DNA from: Desulforamulus aeronauticus DSM 10349
GTDB taxonomy: Bacteria > Bacillota > Desulfotomaculia > Desulfotomaculales > Desulfotomaculaceae
Assembly: GCF_900142375.1 (NCBI RefSeq)
Contig: NZ_FRAR01000009.1
Coordinates: 109,020-173,019 of the forward strand
DNA length: 64,000 nt
Direction: 5' to 3'
Positions 8,268-17,310 of the stretch are shown in pieces (position 1 is the first letter of the stretch; the number at the start of each line of letters is the position of its first letter). The translations under genes were made by a program, and so were the position numbers. The notes beneath the pieces were generated by a model that was not told where the DNA came from, ran no database searches, and saw only the letters and a list, made by a program, of their open reading frames with translations.

Positions 8268-10412
8268 TTGAAAACTACCAATATACTTGTTCGCAGGAGG
8301 ATAACCTGTCTTTTTCTACTGGCCGCCGCTTTCTTATCCTTAATTGTTGTACGTCTTGCCTGGATTCAATTCGTCCGAGGTGATGAGCTTCGTGAACAAG
8401 GTATGGTAAACAGAATGAGAGATGTCCCGGTAGAAGCCAAAAGAGGCAGCATTCTAGATCGTAACGGCAATGAGCTGGTGACCAGTATTAGTGCCGATTC
8501 TGTTTACGCTATACCCAACCACATAGAAAAGCCCGATCAAGTAGCTGCTCAATTGGCCCCCATTTTGCTGATGGATGAGGCTAAGGTAAAACAAATCATT
8601 ACTAAAAAGTCTCGTTTTGAATGGCTCAAACGCAAGGTTGATTTTGAAACCTCCGAGAAAATTAAAGCATTGAAGATAGATGGCATAGGTTTTGCCGAAG
8701 AAAGTAAGCGCTATTATAAGCAGGAAACCCTGGCCCCTCATATTCTTGGGTTTACCGGGACCGACAACCAAGGACTGATGGGAATGGAGGCCGCATATAA
8801 TAAAGAATTAAAAGGGATTCAAGGGCGGATTGTGATTGAACATGATGCTGCCGGTCGGGAAATTCCCCAAGCTCTGCACCAATATATCCCAGCCACCCAG
8901 GGAAACAACCTAGTGCTTACTCTGGATCAGACAATTCAACATTTTGTAGAGAGAGAATTAGACAAGATCGTTGCCTCCTATAATCCTAAAATGGCAGTGA
9001 TCATTGTGATGGATCCTAAGACGGGTGAAGTGTTGGCAATGGGCAACCGTCCCACCTTTAGTCCTACTAAATGGAGGGAAGTCCCGCAAAGTGTTTGGGA
9101 TCGTAACCCGGCGGTGTGGTATAACTATGAACCTGGTTCCACCTTTAAGATTATTACGGCTGCCTCTGCCTTGGAGGAAAATGCAGTTAAGCCAAACGAC
9201 AGGTTCTATGATCCGGGATATTACCAAATAGCGGATCGCAAAATACGCTGTTGGAAAGACGGTGGACATGGCAGTCAGAGTTTCGCCGAGGTAGTAGAAA
9301 ACTCTTGCAACCCTGGGTTTATTCAGACAGGGCTGAATCTAGGAAAAGAAAAATTTTACAAATATATTCGGGCCTTTGGTTTTGGCCAAACCACTGGTAT
9401 CGGCTTGCCGGGTGAAGCTAGGGGTATCATGATACCTGAGAAAGATGCTACCAACCTGAATATTGGTACGATGTCCATTGGTCAATCCATTGCAGTGACC
9501 CCCATTCAGCTAATCACCGCGATAGGTGCGGTGGCTAATGGTGGTAACTTAATGAAGCCCCAACTGGTAAAAAGAGTTGAAGATTACAAAGGAAATGTGG
9601 TTAGGGAATTTAAACCTGAGCAGGTTCGTAAGGTAATTTCTAACGAAACAACGACTACAACCAATCAACTATTGGAGAACGTTGTTTTTAAAGGTACTGG
9701 TAGAAATGCTTATGTGGATGGCTACCGGGTTGCCGGTAAAACCGGAACGGCCCAGGTGGTAGCGGAACGAGGCGGCTATGCCAGTGGCAAATATGTAGCT
9801 TCCTTTGCCGGTTTCGCACCGGTGAATGATCCGAAAATCTCGGTACTGATTATGATTGCAGAACCTCAGGGCGGTAATTATTACGGTGGTCAGGTGGCAG
9901 CCCCGGTATTTTCGTCCCTGGCTTTGGATGTGCTTCGTTACCTGGGGGTGCCGGAGCAGAAGAATCTGCCTAAACCTACCAAGATTAATCCCTGGGATGT
10001 AGAAGAAGAAAGAATTGAGGTTGCCGTACCCAATGTGGTAAACTTACCACTGGAAGAAGCTCAAAAGCTCTTGAGGGAAGCTGGTCTGGCTTTTGAAAGC
10101 AAAGGTCAAGGGAAAATGGTCTACGGTCAAATACCGGAAAGCGGAGCACTGGTATTGAGCGGAACTACAGTTATCCTGGATCTAAGTAGCGGAACAAGTC
10201 AAACTAAACAGGGTGAGCAAGTCTCGGTGCCTAATCTAAAAGGAAAGACCATTCGAGAAGCTGGCAATTTGCTTGAGAGTTTAGGCCTCAAATTAGAACC
10301 TTCCGGCAGCGGCTTGGCGGAAACCCAGAACCCGGCGGAAGGCGCAAAATTAACCCGAGGGAGTGCTGTAAAGGTTGAATTTAAACCTCCTTCCTCTGAT
10401 CAAAAGACATGA
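8268..10412 (+). CDS. spoVD: Class B penicillin-binding protein, SpoVD/FtsI type, with two PASTA domains
   Basis: A 714-residue peptidoglycan transpeptidase. N-terminal membrane anchor (about residues 12-33), dimerisation domain starting at RGSILDRNGNEL, and the penicillin-binding domain with SxxK in PGSTFK (Ser about 290), SxN in ENSCNPG (about 346) and KTGTAQ (about 491). Two C-terminal PASTA domains follow, beginning VPNVVNLPLEEA and VPNLKGKTIREA. TTG start after GGGAGGAATCGGG. It is the only class B PBP in the cluster, so it probably serves division (FtsI role), or spore cortex synthesis as SpoVD, or both. A terminator follows directly. Confidence 0.93.
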   Translation: MKTTNILVRRRITCLFLLAAAFLSLIVVRLAWIQFVRGDELREQGMVNRMRDVPVEAKRGSILDRNGNELVTSISADSVYAIPNHIEKPDQVAAQLAPILLMDEAKVKQIITKKSRFEWLKRKVDFETSEKIKALKIDGIGFAEESKRYYKQETLAPHILGFTGTDNQGLMGMEAAYNKELKGIQGRIVIEHDAAGREIPQALHQYIPATQGNNLVLTLDQTIQHFVERELDKIVASYNPKMAVIIVMDPKTGEVLAMGNRPTFSPTKWREVPQSVWDRNPAVWYNYEPGSTFKIITAASALEENAVKPNDRFYDPGYYQIADRKIRCWKDGGHGSQSFAEVVENSCNPGFIQTGLNLGKEKFYKYIRAFGFGQTTGIGLPGEARGIMIPEKDATNLNIGTMSIGQSIAVTPIQLITAIGAVANGGNLMKPQLVKRVEDYKGNVVREFKPEQVRKVISNETTTTTNQLLENVVFKGTGRNAYVDGYRVAGKTGTAQVVAERGGYASGKYVASFAGFAPVNDPKISVLIMIAEPQGGNYYGGQVAAPVFSSLALDVLRYLGVPEQKNLPKPTKINPWDVEEERIEVAVPNVVNLPLEEAQKLLREAGLAFESKGQGKMVYGQIPESGALVLSGTTVILDLSSGTSQTKQGEQVSVPNLKGKTIREAGNLLESLGLKLEPSGSGLAETQNPAEGAKLTRGSAVKVEFKPPSSDQKT

Positions 10413-10425
10413 CCATAGGCCAATT

Positions 10426-10463
10426 AAACCCTGGCCTCCCATACAGGGGGGCCAGGGTTTTTG
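10426..10463 (+). terminator. Intrinsic terminator after spoVD
   Basis: Stem AAACCCTGGCC (10426-10436) with GGCCAGGGTTT (10450-10460) and a T-tract. It ends the mraZ-rsmH-ftsL-spoVD unit. Confidence 0.85.
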
Positions 10464-10535
10464 TGGCAACCTGCTAAGCATAAATGATGGATAATTGGTA
10501 AGAATAGGAAATGTAATAAGTTTGGGGGGATTGTC

Positions 10536-12002
10536 TTGTTTCTTAAACAATTACTGGAGAAGATTGAGGTTTTATCTGTCTACGGTAATGTGGAAATGAA
10601 TATAGAAGGCCTTTGTTACGACTCCAGACAGGCCCAAGCAGGGGATCTGTTTGTAGCTGTCAAGGGGTATCAAACGGATGGACATAAATATATTGATCAG
10701 GCATTGGCGGCAGGGGCCATTGCTGTGGTGCTGCAGGAGGAAGTTCCCGTAGCTCCAGGGGTTGTTGTAATTAAGGTATCCGATAGCAGAAAGGCGTTGG
10801 CTTTACTAGCGGATACCTTTTATGAATTTCCTTCCCAAAAAATGACGATGGTGGGGGTTACCGGCACCAATGGGAAAACGACTACCACCCATTTAATTGC
10901 AGCTATTTGGCGAAAGGCCGGTATTAAACCCGGTGTTATCGGTACTATTCATAATGTAGTGGGCGATAAGGTGTTGTCGGTTACCAATACCACCCCGGAA
11001 TCCCTAGATTTACAAAAACTATTGGCTCAAATGGTTGATGAAGGGGTTGGTGGTGTGGCGATGGAAGTTTCGTCACATGCATTGGCTTTGAACCGGGTGA
11101 ACGGAGTGGACTATCGAGTGGCGGTATTTACCAACCTGACCCAGGACCACTTAGATTTTCATGGCACCATGGAAGAGTATCTGGCAGCCAAAGCAACACT
11201 TTTTCAGACTGATATAGAATACGCTGTCATTAATATTGACGATCCGGCAGCTGTGAAACTAACCCAAGTAAGTCGAGGTAAAGTATATACTTATGGCATT
11301 GATCAACCGGCTGATGTTGTAGCCAAAGATATTGAGATTACTCCCCAGGGAGTTAGCTACACAGTTCAGGGACCTTGGGGTGAACATAAACTGGCATTAA
11401 AGCTCACCGGGCGCTTTAATGTCTATAACAGCTTGGCGGCCTATACTGCTGCTATGGCCATGGGTTATCCGGCCCAAACCGTTACGGCTGCTCTCAATCA
11501 GGTGCCTGGTGTAGCCGGTCGTTTTGAATTGGTAGATAAAGGCCAGGGATTCGCTGTGGTGGTGGACTATGCCCATACGCCGGATGGTTTAGAAAATATT
11601 CTCACTACCGCCCGCCAGATCACCAGTGGCAGATTAATCACGGTATTTGGTTGTGGTGGTGACCGGGACCGCACCAAGCGTCCCATCATGGGGGAAATTG
11701 CTGCCCGGTACAGTGATTTGTCTGTGGTTACCTCCGATAATCCGCGTACGGAAGATCCTGAGGCAATTCTTCAAGATGTGGTGCCGGGAGTGCAAAGGGT
11801 AGCTTCTCCTAAGGATTACCTAGTAATTGTGGACCGCCGCCAAGCCATTATGCGAGCCATTGAGATGGCTCAGGATGGTGATGTAGTGGTCATTGCCGGC
11901 AAAGGTCACGAGGACTATCAAATTATTGGCAAGACGAAATATCCCTTTGATGATCGATTGGTGGCTACCGAGGCGTTAGCTGCCAGAGGGTATCCGGGAT
12001 AG
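10536..12002 (+). CDS. murE: UDP-MurNAc-L-Ala-D-Glu:meso-diaminopimelate ligase MurE
   Basis: A 488-residue ATP-dependent amide ligase of the cytoplasmic peptidoglycan pathway that adds the third residue of the stem peptide. Three Mur domains are visible, with the ATP loop [13 protein letters not shown] (about residues 107-119), the carbamylated-lysine region and the C-terminal substrate motif DNPRTEDP. DNPR is the signature of diaminopimelate-adding MurE, so the cell wall is predicted to be meso-DAP type. TTG start preceded by a GGGGGG stretch. First gene after the spoVD terminator; no convincing promoter was found in the 70 bp between. Confidence 0.96.
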   Translation: MFLKQLLEKIEVLSVYGNVEMNIEGLCYDSRQAQAGDLFVAVKGYQTDGHKYIDQALAAGAIAVVLQEEVPVAPGVVVIKVSDSRKALALLADTFYEFPSQKMTMVGVTGTNGKTTTTHLIAAIWRKAGIKPGVIGTIHNVVGDKVLSVTNTTPESLDLQKLLAQMVDEGVGGVAMEVSSHALALNRVNGVDYRVAVFTNLTQDHLDFHGTMEEYLAAKATLFQTDIEYAVINIDDPAAVKLTQVSRGKVYTYGIDQPADVVAKDIEITPQGVSYTVQGPWGEHKLALKLTGRFNVYNSLAAYTAAMAMGYPAQTVTAALNQVPGVAGRFELVDKGQGFAVVVDYAHTPDGLENILTTARQITSGRLITVFGCGGDRDRTKRPIMGEIAARYSDLSVVTSDNPRTEDPEAILQDVVPGVQRVASPKDYLVIVDRRQAIMRAIEMAQDGDVVVIAGKGHEDYQIIGKTKYPFDDRLVATEALAARGYPG

Positions 12003-12036
12003 CTGTCAGTCTTCAGTTTTTAGCCCTCAGCTTAAG
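12001..12036 (+). repeat. Heptamer array, 5 units, murE-murF gap
   Basis: AGCTGTC-AGTCTTC-AGTTTTT-AGCCCTC-AGCTTAA starts at the murE stop codon. Each unit begins A-G and keeps 7-nt spacing. See the finding on RGCYnAn arrays. Confidence 0.6.
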
Positions 12037-12080
12037 AACAAAGATAGACATCTGGTAGCTAGGTGGGGAGGGACTTATAG

Positions 12081-13448
12081 ATGCTTACTTGTACTATTAA
12101 AGAAATCATAACGGTAACTGAGGGAACTCTCTTGCAGGGAACCCCAGATGTTTTAGTAGATGGGGTTGCAACGGATAGCCGTAAAGTGAAGAGTGGAGAT
12201 ATTTTTGTAGCTTTACAGGGGCAGCAGGTGGATGGCCATGATTTTATCCAAAAAGCAGTGGAACTAGGAGCCGTTGCCTTGCTGGTAGCTCATCGGGTGG
12301 AGACTGTTCCGGCAACGGTTCCTGTTATCCAAGTGACCAATACGTTACAAGCGTTGCAAGAGTTGGCTGCTTACAATCGTCTACGAAAAGCTATTCCAGT
12401 AGTGGCCATAACCGGCAGTAACGGCAAAACCTCCACCAAAGATATGATCGCTGCTGTCTTACAAATCCGCTATCATACTCTTAAGACAGAGGCTAATTAT
12501 AACAATGAACTGGGTTTGCCTTTAACTCTGTTAAATCTCCAACAGGAACATCAGGCTGCGGTGGTGGAAATGGGTATGCGTGGTTCCGGGGAGATCGATT
12601 TCCTGGCAGGACTGGCTAAACCTACCGGGGCAGTCATCACGACTATTGGTGAAGCCCATCTGGAGCGTTTGGGTTCGGTACACAATATTGCCCTGGCCAA
12701 GACAGAGGTGTTGGAGCACATTCGTGAAGAGGGGTTTGCTCTGTTGAATGGAGACAGCCCTTGGCTCCGAGAGCTGGCCACCCGCTGCCGGGGTAAAGTA
12801 TGGTTTTACTCCTTGCAAGGCAATGCCGACATTGTAGCCCATAACATTAGGCCAGAGGAGGGCGGTGTACGGTATGAAGTCACCTACCCCGGCGGAGCAG
12901 GGGAAATTTACTTGCCTGTTCCAGGAAGTCATAATGTAATGAACAGCTTAGCAGCCATTGGTGTAGGTTTACAATTGGGATTAACTTTTGAGGAAATTAC
13001 CCGGGGGCTGGCACAGGTAGCCCTTTCTCATATGAGACTGGAAATTCTCCAGTCTCATGGTATGACGATTATTAATGATACCTATAATGCCAGTCCCTCT
13101 TCTACCAAAGCGGCTATTGGCGTTTTGCAAGAAACCAACCGTGGCAGGAAAATTGCTGTATTGGGTAACATGTATGAATTGGGTGCGATGGAAGAAGTTG
13201 GTCACCGGGAGGTTGGAGAGGCAGCGGCTAGAGCCGGAGTGGATCACTTGATAGCTGTAGGTAACCTGGCCCAGTGGATCGCCGCGGGAGGCATTACCGG
13301 AGGACTTACCCAAGAACAGGTTCATCACTGTGAGGACAATTCCCAAGCAATCGCTGTACTTCGAACCATCATTAAATCCGGTGATACGATCCTGGTGAAG
13401 GGTTCCCGGGGCATGACAATGGAACAAATCGTAAAAGAATTAACGTAA
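12081..13448 (+). CDS. murF: UDP-MurNAc-tripeptide:D-Ala-D-Ala ligase MurF
   Basis: A 455-residue ligase that completes the UDP-MurNAc-pentapeptide. N-terminal MurF domain with VATDSRKVKSGDIFVAL (about residues 29-45), the ATP loop ITGSNGKTSTKD (about 113-124), NNELGLP, the EMGMRGSGEI segment, and C-terminal INDTYNASPSS. ATG 12081 with GGGGAGGG upstream. Co-directional with murE and mraY; the 14-bp gap to mraY implies co-transcription. Confidence 0.96.
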   Translation: MLTCTIKEIITVTEGTLLQGTPDVLVDGVATDSRKVKSGDIFVALQGQQVDGHDFIQKAVELGAVALLVAHRVETVPATVPVIQVTNTLQALQELAAYNRLRKAIPVVAITGSNGKTSTKDMIAAVLQIRYHTLKTEANYNNELGLPLTLLNLQQEHQAAVVEMGMRGSGEIDFLAGLAKPTGAVITTIGEAHLERLGSVHNIALAKTEVLEHIREEGFALLNGDSPWLRELATRCRGKVWFYSLQGNADIVAHNIRPEEGGVRYEVTYPGGAGEIYLPVPGSHNVMNSLAAIGVGLQLGLTFEEITRGLAQVALSHMRLEILQSHGMTIINDTYNASPSSTKAAIGVLQETNRGRKIAVLGNMYELGAMEEVGHREVGEAAARAGVDHLIAVGNLAQWIAAGGITGGLTQEQVHHCEDNSQAIAVLRTIIKSGDTILVKGSRGMTMEQIVKELT

Positions 13449-13462
13449 AGGGGGAACCTAAG

Positions 13463-14464
13463 ATGGATTATTCAGTGATTTGGTTAGCTGCAGGCATTAG
13501 TCTGCTGGTGACAGTCCTTTTGGGCCCCTTTACGATACCGTTGCTGCGGAGACTAAAATTTGGTCAAACGATACGGGCTGAGGGGCCTGCAGCACACATG
13601 GCTAAATCCGGAACCCCTACGATGGGTGGCATCATGTTTTTAATTGGGATAGCTGTGGCCGGGGGCATAGTATTGACGTCCGGAATTCAAGGTCGGGCGG
13701 AGGGGTTAGTTGTTTTGGCGGTAACATTAGGTTACGGTCTAATTGGCTTTATTGACGATTTTATTAAAGTAGTGTTAAAAAGGAATCTCGGTTTGAAGGC
13801 CCGGGAGAAAATACTGGGACAAGTGATTTTAGCCACGGTCTTAGCAGTGGTAGTTGTTTTTCAACTGGGGAGAGGTACGGATTATGTAATTCCCTTTTCC
13901 GGTTTCTTTGTCCATGGTGGGATCAGCTTTGATCTTGGTTGGTGGCCCTTTTTTGGGATTACCCTGATTGTACTCATGGCCAGCAGTAATGCCGTCAACT
14001 TAACGGATGGTTTAGACGGTTTAGCTGCAGGAGCAACGATTTTTACAGCGGCTGCCTTTGCCTTGTTGGCCTTAATCAGTGGCAAATTGGGTACTGCGGT
14101 AGTCATGGCTGCTGTTGCAGGCGGCTGTCTCGGTTTTCTGTTTTACAATCGGCATCCAGCCAAAGTGTTTATGGGTGATACCGGATCGTTAGCCCTAGGA
14201 GGGGCTTTAGGAGCTGCTGCGGTGGTAACTCGCAATGAATTACTGCTGATCGTGATCGGTGGCTTGTATGTACTGGAAACCCTTTCGGTAATTATCCAAG
14301 TCATTTCTTTTAAAACAACTGGCAAGCGAGTGTTTCGCATGAGTCCTTTGCACCATCATTTTGAACTGTCCGGTTGGTCGGAAACCCGGGTGGTGGTGAC
14401 CTTTTGGCTATTGAGTTTTTTCTTTTCTGTACTGGGGTTGCTATCGATTGGCGGGTTGGGGTAG
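13463..14464 (+). CDS. mraY: Phospho-MurNAc-pentapeptide translocase MraY
   Basis: A 333-residue integral membrane enzyme that moves phospho-MurNAc-pentapeptide from UDP to undecaprenyl phosphate, giving lipid I. About ten membrane helices. Conserved acidic and nucleotide residues are in GFIDDFIK (about residue 96), NAVNLTDGLDGLA (about 176-188) and FMGDTGSLALGG (about 236-247); the HHHFE loop is at the C-terminal side (about 295). ATG with GGGGGAACC upstream. Followed by an unusual 238-bp gap with heptamer arrays. Confidence 0.97.
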   Translation: MDYSVIWLAAGISLLVTVLLGPFTIPLLRRLKFGQTIRAEGPAAHMAKSGTPTMGGIMFLIGIAVAGGIVLTSGIQGRAEGLVVLAVTLGYGLIGFIDDFIKVVLKRNLGLKAREKILGQVILATVLAVVVVFQLGRGTDYVIPFSGFFVHGGISFDLGWWPFFGITLIVLMASSNAVNLTDGLDGLAAGATIFTAAAFALLALISGKLGTAVVMAAVAGGCLGFLFYNRHPAKVFMGDTGSLALGGALGAAAVVTRNELLLIVIGGLYVLETLSVIIQVISFKTTGKRVFRMSPLHHHFELSGWSETRVVVTFWLLSFFFSVLGLLSIGGLG

Positions 14465-14486
14465 GAAGGGCCTTGGGGCGGTTCCA

Positions 14487-14507
14487 GGCCATAAGCCTTA
14501 GGCCTAA
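14487..14507 (+). repeat. Heptamer array, 3 units (mraY-murD gap, left)
   Basis: GGCCATA-AGCCTTA-GGCCTAA. This segment also pairs imperfectly (2 mismatches in 18) with the array at 14587-14604, so the transcript could form a long stem across about 80 nt. Confidence 0.6.
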
Positions 14508-14585
14508 AAGATTTATTTTGAAGATCTATTAGATTTGAGAAGTTACTTTAGTTGCAATACTATATACCGAGAAGTTTTTTGAAAA

Positions 14586-14620
14586 AGCCTAAGGCCTATG
14601 GCTTACAGCCTAAGGCCAAT
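14586..14620 (+). repeat. Heptamer array, 5 units (mraY-murD gap, middle)
   Basis: AGCCTAA-GGCCTAT-GGCTTAC-AGCCTAA-GGCCAAT. All five fit RGCYnAn except that the variable positions drift. Confidence 0.65.
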
Positions 14621-14652
14621 ATTTTCACAGGCCCTGGACTAAGTCTAAACAA

Positions 14653-14687
14653 GGCCGACGGTCGATGGCTGATGGCCGACAGCCAAT
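14653..14687 (+). repeat. Heptamer array, 5 units (before murD)
   Basis: GGCCGAC-GGTCGAT-GGCTGAT-GGCCGAC-AGCCAAT. It ends 2 nt before the murD ribosome binding site AAAGGAG. Confidence 0.65.
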
Positions 14688-14702
14688 AAAGGAGCATACC
14701 AA

Positions 14703-16064
14703 GTGAATTTAGAAAACAAACGCGTATTAGTTGTTGGAGCAGGTGTTAGTGGTCAAGCGGTGAGTGAATTTCTCCTCAGGAAAAAGGCTACGGTTACTTT
14801 AACTGACTCCCGTAGCAAGGAACAAATGGGAGCGTTGGCAGAGCAATTAGCTTCTCAAGGAGTCACCCTGTATTTAGGAGCTAGTCCTGTGGTTGACCAA
14901 GAGAATTATGATCTGGTGGTGGTGAGTCCTGGTGTACCTTTAACTGTGTCACCAGTGGTGCAGGCTAGGGAAAAGGGTGTGCCGGTGATTGGCGAGTTGG
15001 AGCTCAGTTACCATTTTACCAAATCGCCCATTGTGGCTATTACGGGTACCAATGGTAAAACAACAACCACCTCTTTAATCGGTCAAATGTTTCGGGATGC
15101 TGGGTACCAAACCCTGGTAGCTGGCAATATCGGGTTACCCCTTGTCAGTGAAGTGGAAAAATACACGGAAAAAGACGTGGTAGTGGCGGAAGTATCCAGT
15201 TTTCAGTTAGAAACTACGGAGCAGTTTAGACCGCGGGTAGCAGTGATCCTAAATATCACCCCGGATCACCTGGATCGCCACGGAACAATGGAAGAATACA
15301 GTAGGGCTAAGGCTCGTATTTTTGCTCACCAGCAGGCCGGGGATTGGCTTGTGTTAAACTACGATGATCCCATTACCCGTGATTTTGCACGAAAATGCCA
15401 AGATAGAGTCATATTTTTTAGTCGGCAGCATATCTTAGGACAAGGTAGTTTTATCCAAGAAGGGAAAATCATGGTTAACGGGATGCGTGGCAACTATGAA
15501 ATTACCGCTGTAGCAAACTTGAAAATCCCTGGCGGCCACAACCTGGAAAATGCTTTGGCCGCCGCCGCCGTAGGCTATGCTATGGGACTGGCTCCGGCAG
15601 ATATTGCCCAAACTCTGGTAAGTTTTATGGGAGTTGCTCATCGTTTGGAGTATATTGCCACTCTGAATGGAGTGGCATATGTTAACGATTCCAAAGGAAC
15701 CAATCCAGATGCTGCTATGAAAGCTCTGGAAGCCTATGATGTTCCCATTGTTCTCATTGCCGGTGGAAAGAATAAAGGGGTGTCCTTTAACAACTTTGCC
15801 CAAAAGATCAGGGAAAAGGTTCGGGTACTGATTACGGTAGGCATACATGGCTACCAAATTGAAGAAGCTGCCCGGCAACAAGGCTTTACCAACATATTCC
15901 CCGCCGAGGACTATACTCAGGCGGTTACGTTGGCCTACCAACAGGCCAAACCCGGTGAAGTAGTGCTCCTCTCCCCAGCCTGTACCAGTTGGGATATGTT
16001 TAAAAACTTTGAAGAACGCGGGGAGCTGTTTAGGCAGTTGGTACTGGAACTGGGAAAAGAGTAA
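14703..16064 (+). CDS. murD: UDP-MurNAc-L-alanine:D-glutamate ligase MurD
   Basis: A 453-residue ATP-dependent ligase that adds D-Glu to UDP-MurNAc-L-Ala. N-terminal Rossmann-like domain [13 protein letters not shown] (about residues 7-19), ATP loop [12 protein letters not shown] (about 116-127), [12 protein letters not shown] (about 183-194), and C-terminal [10 protein letters not shown] and [15 protein letters not shown] start at 14703 with AAAGGAG 8 nt before it. It is separated from mraY by a 238-bp gap filled with heptamer repeats, but no terminator was seen, so it may still be co-transcribed. Confidence 0.96.
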   Translation: MNLENKRVLVVGAGVSGQAVSEFLLRKKATVTLTDSRSKEQMGALAEQLASQGVTLYLGASPVVDQENYDLVVVSPGVPLTVSPVVQAREKGVPVIGELELSYHFTKSPIVAITGTNGKTTTTSLIGQMFRDAGYQTLVAGNIGLPLVSEVEKYTEKDVVVAEVSSFQLETTEQFRPRVAVILNITPDHLDRHGTMEEYSRAKARIFAHQQAGDWLVLNYDDPITRDFARKCQDRVIFFSRQHILGQGSFIQEGKIMVNGMRGNYEITAVANLKIPGGHNLENALAAAAVGYAMGLAPADIAQTLVSFMGVAHRLEYIATLNGVAYVNDSKGTNPDAAMKALEAYDVPIVLIAGGKNKGVSFNNFAQKIREKVRVLITVGIHGYQIEEAARQQGFTNIFPAEDYTQAVTLAYQQAKPGEVVLLSPACTSWDMFKNFEERGELFRQLVLELGKE

Positions 16065-16065
16065 A

Positions 16066-16086
16066 GGCTTAAAGCCAATGGCCCAA
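16066..16086 (+). repeat. Heptamer array, 3 units, murD-spoVE gap
   Basis: GGCTTAA-AGCCAAT-GGCCCAA, directly before the AAAGGAGG ribosome site of spoVE. Confidence 0.55.
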
Positions 16087-16102
16087 AAGGAGGTAGAATC
16101 TA

Positions 16103-17206
16103 TTGCGTCTCAAAAAACGTCCCCCGGATTTTGTACTGTTCCTGACAGTCCTCATGCTTTTATGCGTGGGCCTGGTAATGGTTTTTTCCGCCAGTCAATA
16201 TGTTACAATGGTCCGGTACGGAGATAGTTTCTACTTCTTTAAAAGACAACTGCTCTGGGCTTTGCTTGGGCTGGGTGCGATGGTCTTTATGATGAATTTT
16301 AATTATAATAATTTAAAGCGTTGGATAGGACCCATTGTTGTTACAGGTTTTGTCTTACTAACCGTAGTGCTCATCCCTGGAGTGGGCACCGAAACAAATG
16401 GTTCTCAACGATGGATTGATTTAGGTTTTATGTCTTTTTCACCAGCGGAAATGGTAAAGCTGTGCTTAATTATGTTTGTGGCCTTTGGCTTAGCCAAAAA
16501 GGGTGAAAGAATACGAGACTTTAAGGAAGGTCTACTGCCTTATTTAGTGGTGATGGCCATTGCTGCGGGCCTTATTTTAAAGCAGCCCGATCTGGGAACC
16601 GCCATGGTTTTGTGTGGCACCATTTTTATTATGCTTTTTGCCGCGGGAGCACGATTATTTCATTTAGGAGCATTAGGCGGTGCCGGGGTTGTCATGGTGG
16701 GTTTGGCGATTGCCCTGGAACCCTATCGGATGAGCCGTTTTTTGGCCTTTTTGCATCCTGAGGCGGACCCCCAGGGGACCGGATATCACATTATCCAATC
16801 TTTATATGCCCTTGGTTCCGGTGGTCTATTTGGTATGGGATTAGGGCAAAGTAAACAAAAATTTCTCTATTTGCCGGAAAACCATACCGATTTTATTTTT
16901 GCCATCACCGGTGAAGAGTTAGGCTTTATTGGTGCATCTTTAATTGTTTTGCTCTTTATTATGTTTGTCTGGCGTGGACTAAAAATTGCCGTCACATCAC
17001 CGGATCCCTTTGCCAGCTTGCTGGCCGCAGGGATTACCAGCGGGATCTCCCTGCAAGCATTAATGAATATGAGTGTTGTGACAGGTTCCATGCCGGTAAC
17101 CGGAGTACCTTTACCCTTTATAAGTTATGGTGGTACCTCCCTACTCTTTACCCTGATAGGGATTGGTATTGTGTTAAATATTTCGCGGTTTACCAATCCA
17201 AGATAG
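16103..17206 (+). CDS. spoVE: SEDS-family lipid II polymerase SpoVE/FtsW
   Basis: A 367-residue polytopic protein with about ten membrane helices, of the RodA/FtsW/SpoVE group of peptidoglycan glycosyltransferases that work with a class B PBP. Conserved features are the NGSQRWIDLGFMSFSPAE loop (about residue 97-114), KQPDLGTAMV (about 156), HIIQSLYALGSGGLFGMGLG (about 231-250) and the C-terminal PFISYGGTSL. TTG start at 16103 with AAAAGGAGGT about 7 nt upstream. In this cluster it should pair with SpoVD. Whether it acts in division, cortex formation or both cannot be read from sequence. Confidence 0.92.
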   Translation: MRLKKRPPDFVLFLTVLMLLCVGLVMVFSASQYVTMVRYGDSFYFFKRQLLWALLGLGAMVFMMNFNYNNLKRWIGPIVVTGFVLLTVVLIPGVGTETNGSQRWIDLGFMSFSPAEMVKLCLIMFVAFGLAKKGERIRDFKEGLLPYLVVMAIAAGLILKQPDLGTAMVLCGTIFIMLFAAGARLFHLGALGGAGVVMVGLAIALEPYRMSRFLAFLHPEADPQGTGYHIIQSLYALGSGGLFGMGLGQSKQKFLYLPENHTDFIFAITGEELGFIGASLIVLLFIMFVWRGLKIAVTSPDPFASLLAAGITSGISLQALMNMSVVTGSMPVTGVPLPFISYGGTSLLFTLIGIGIVLNISRFTNPR

Positions 17207-17310
17207 CGAATCAGGCCGTATGATTACTCATGTAAGAACATACAGTAAACAAGAGGTATTCGTAGTCCTAGCGAAATTTGAACTTCGAACCTCAAGAAGA
17301 GGTGAATCAA

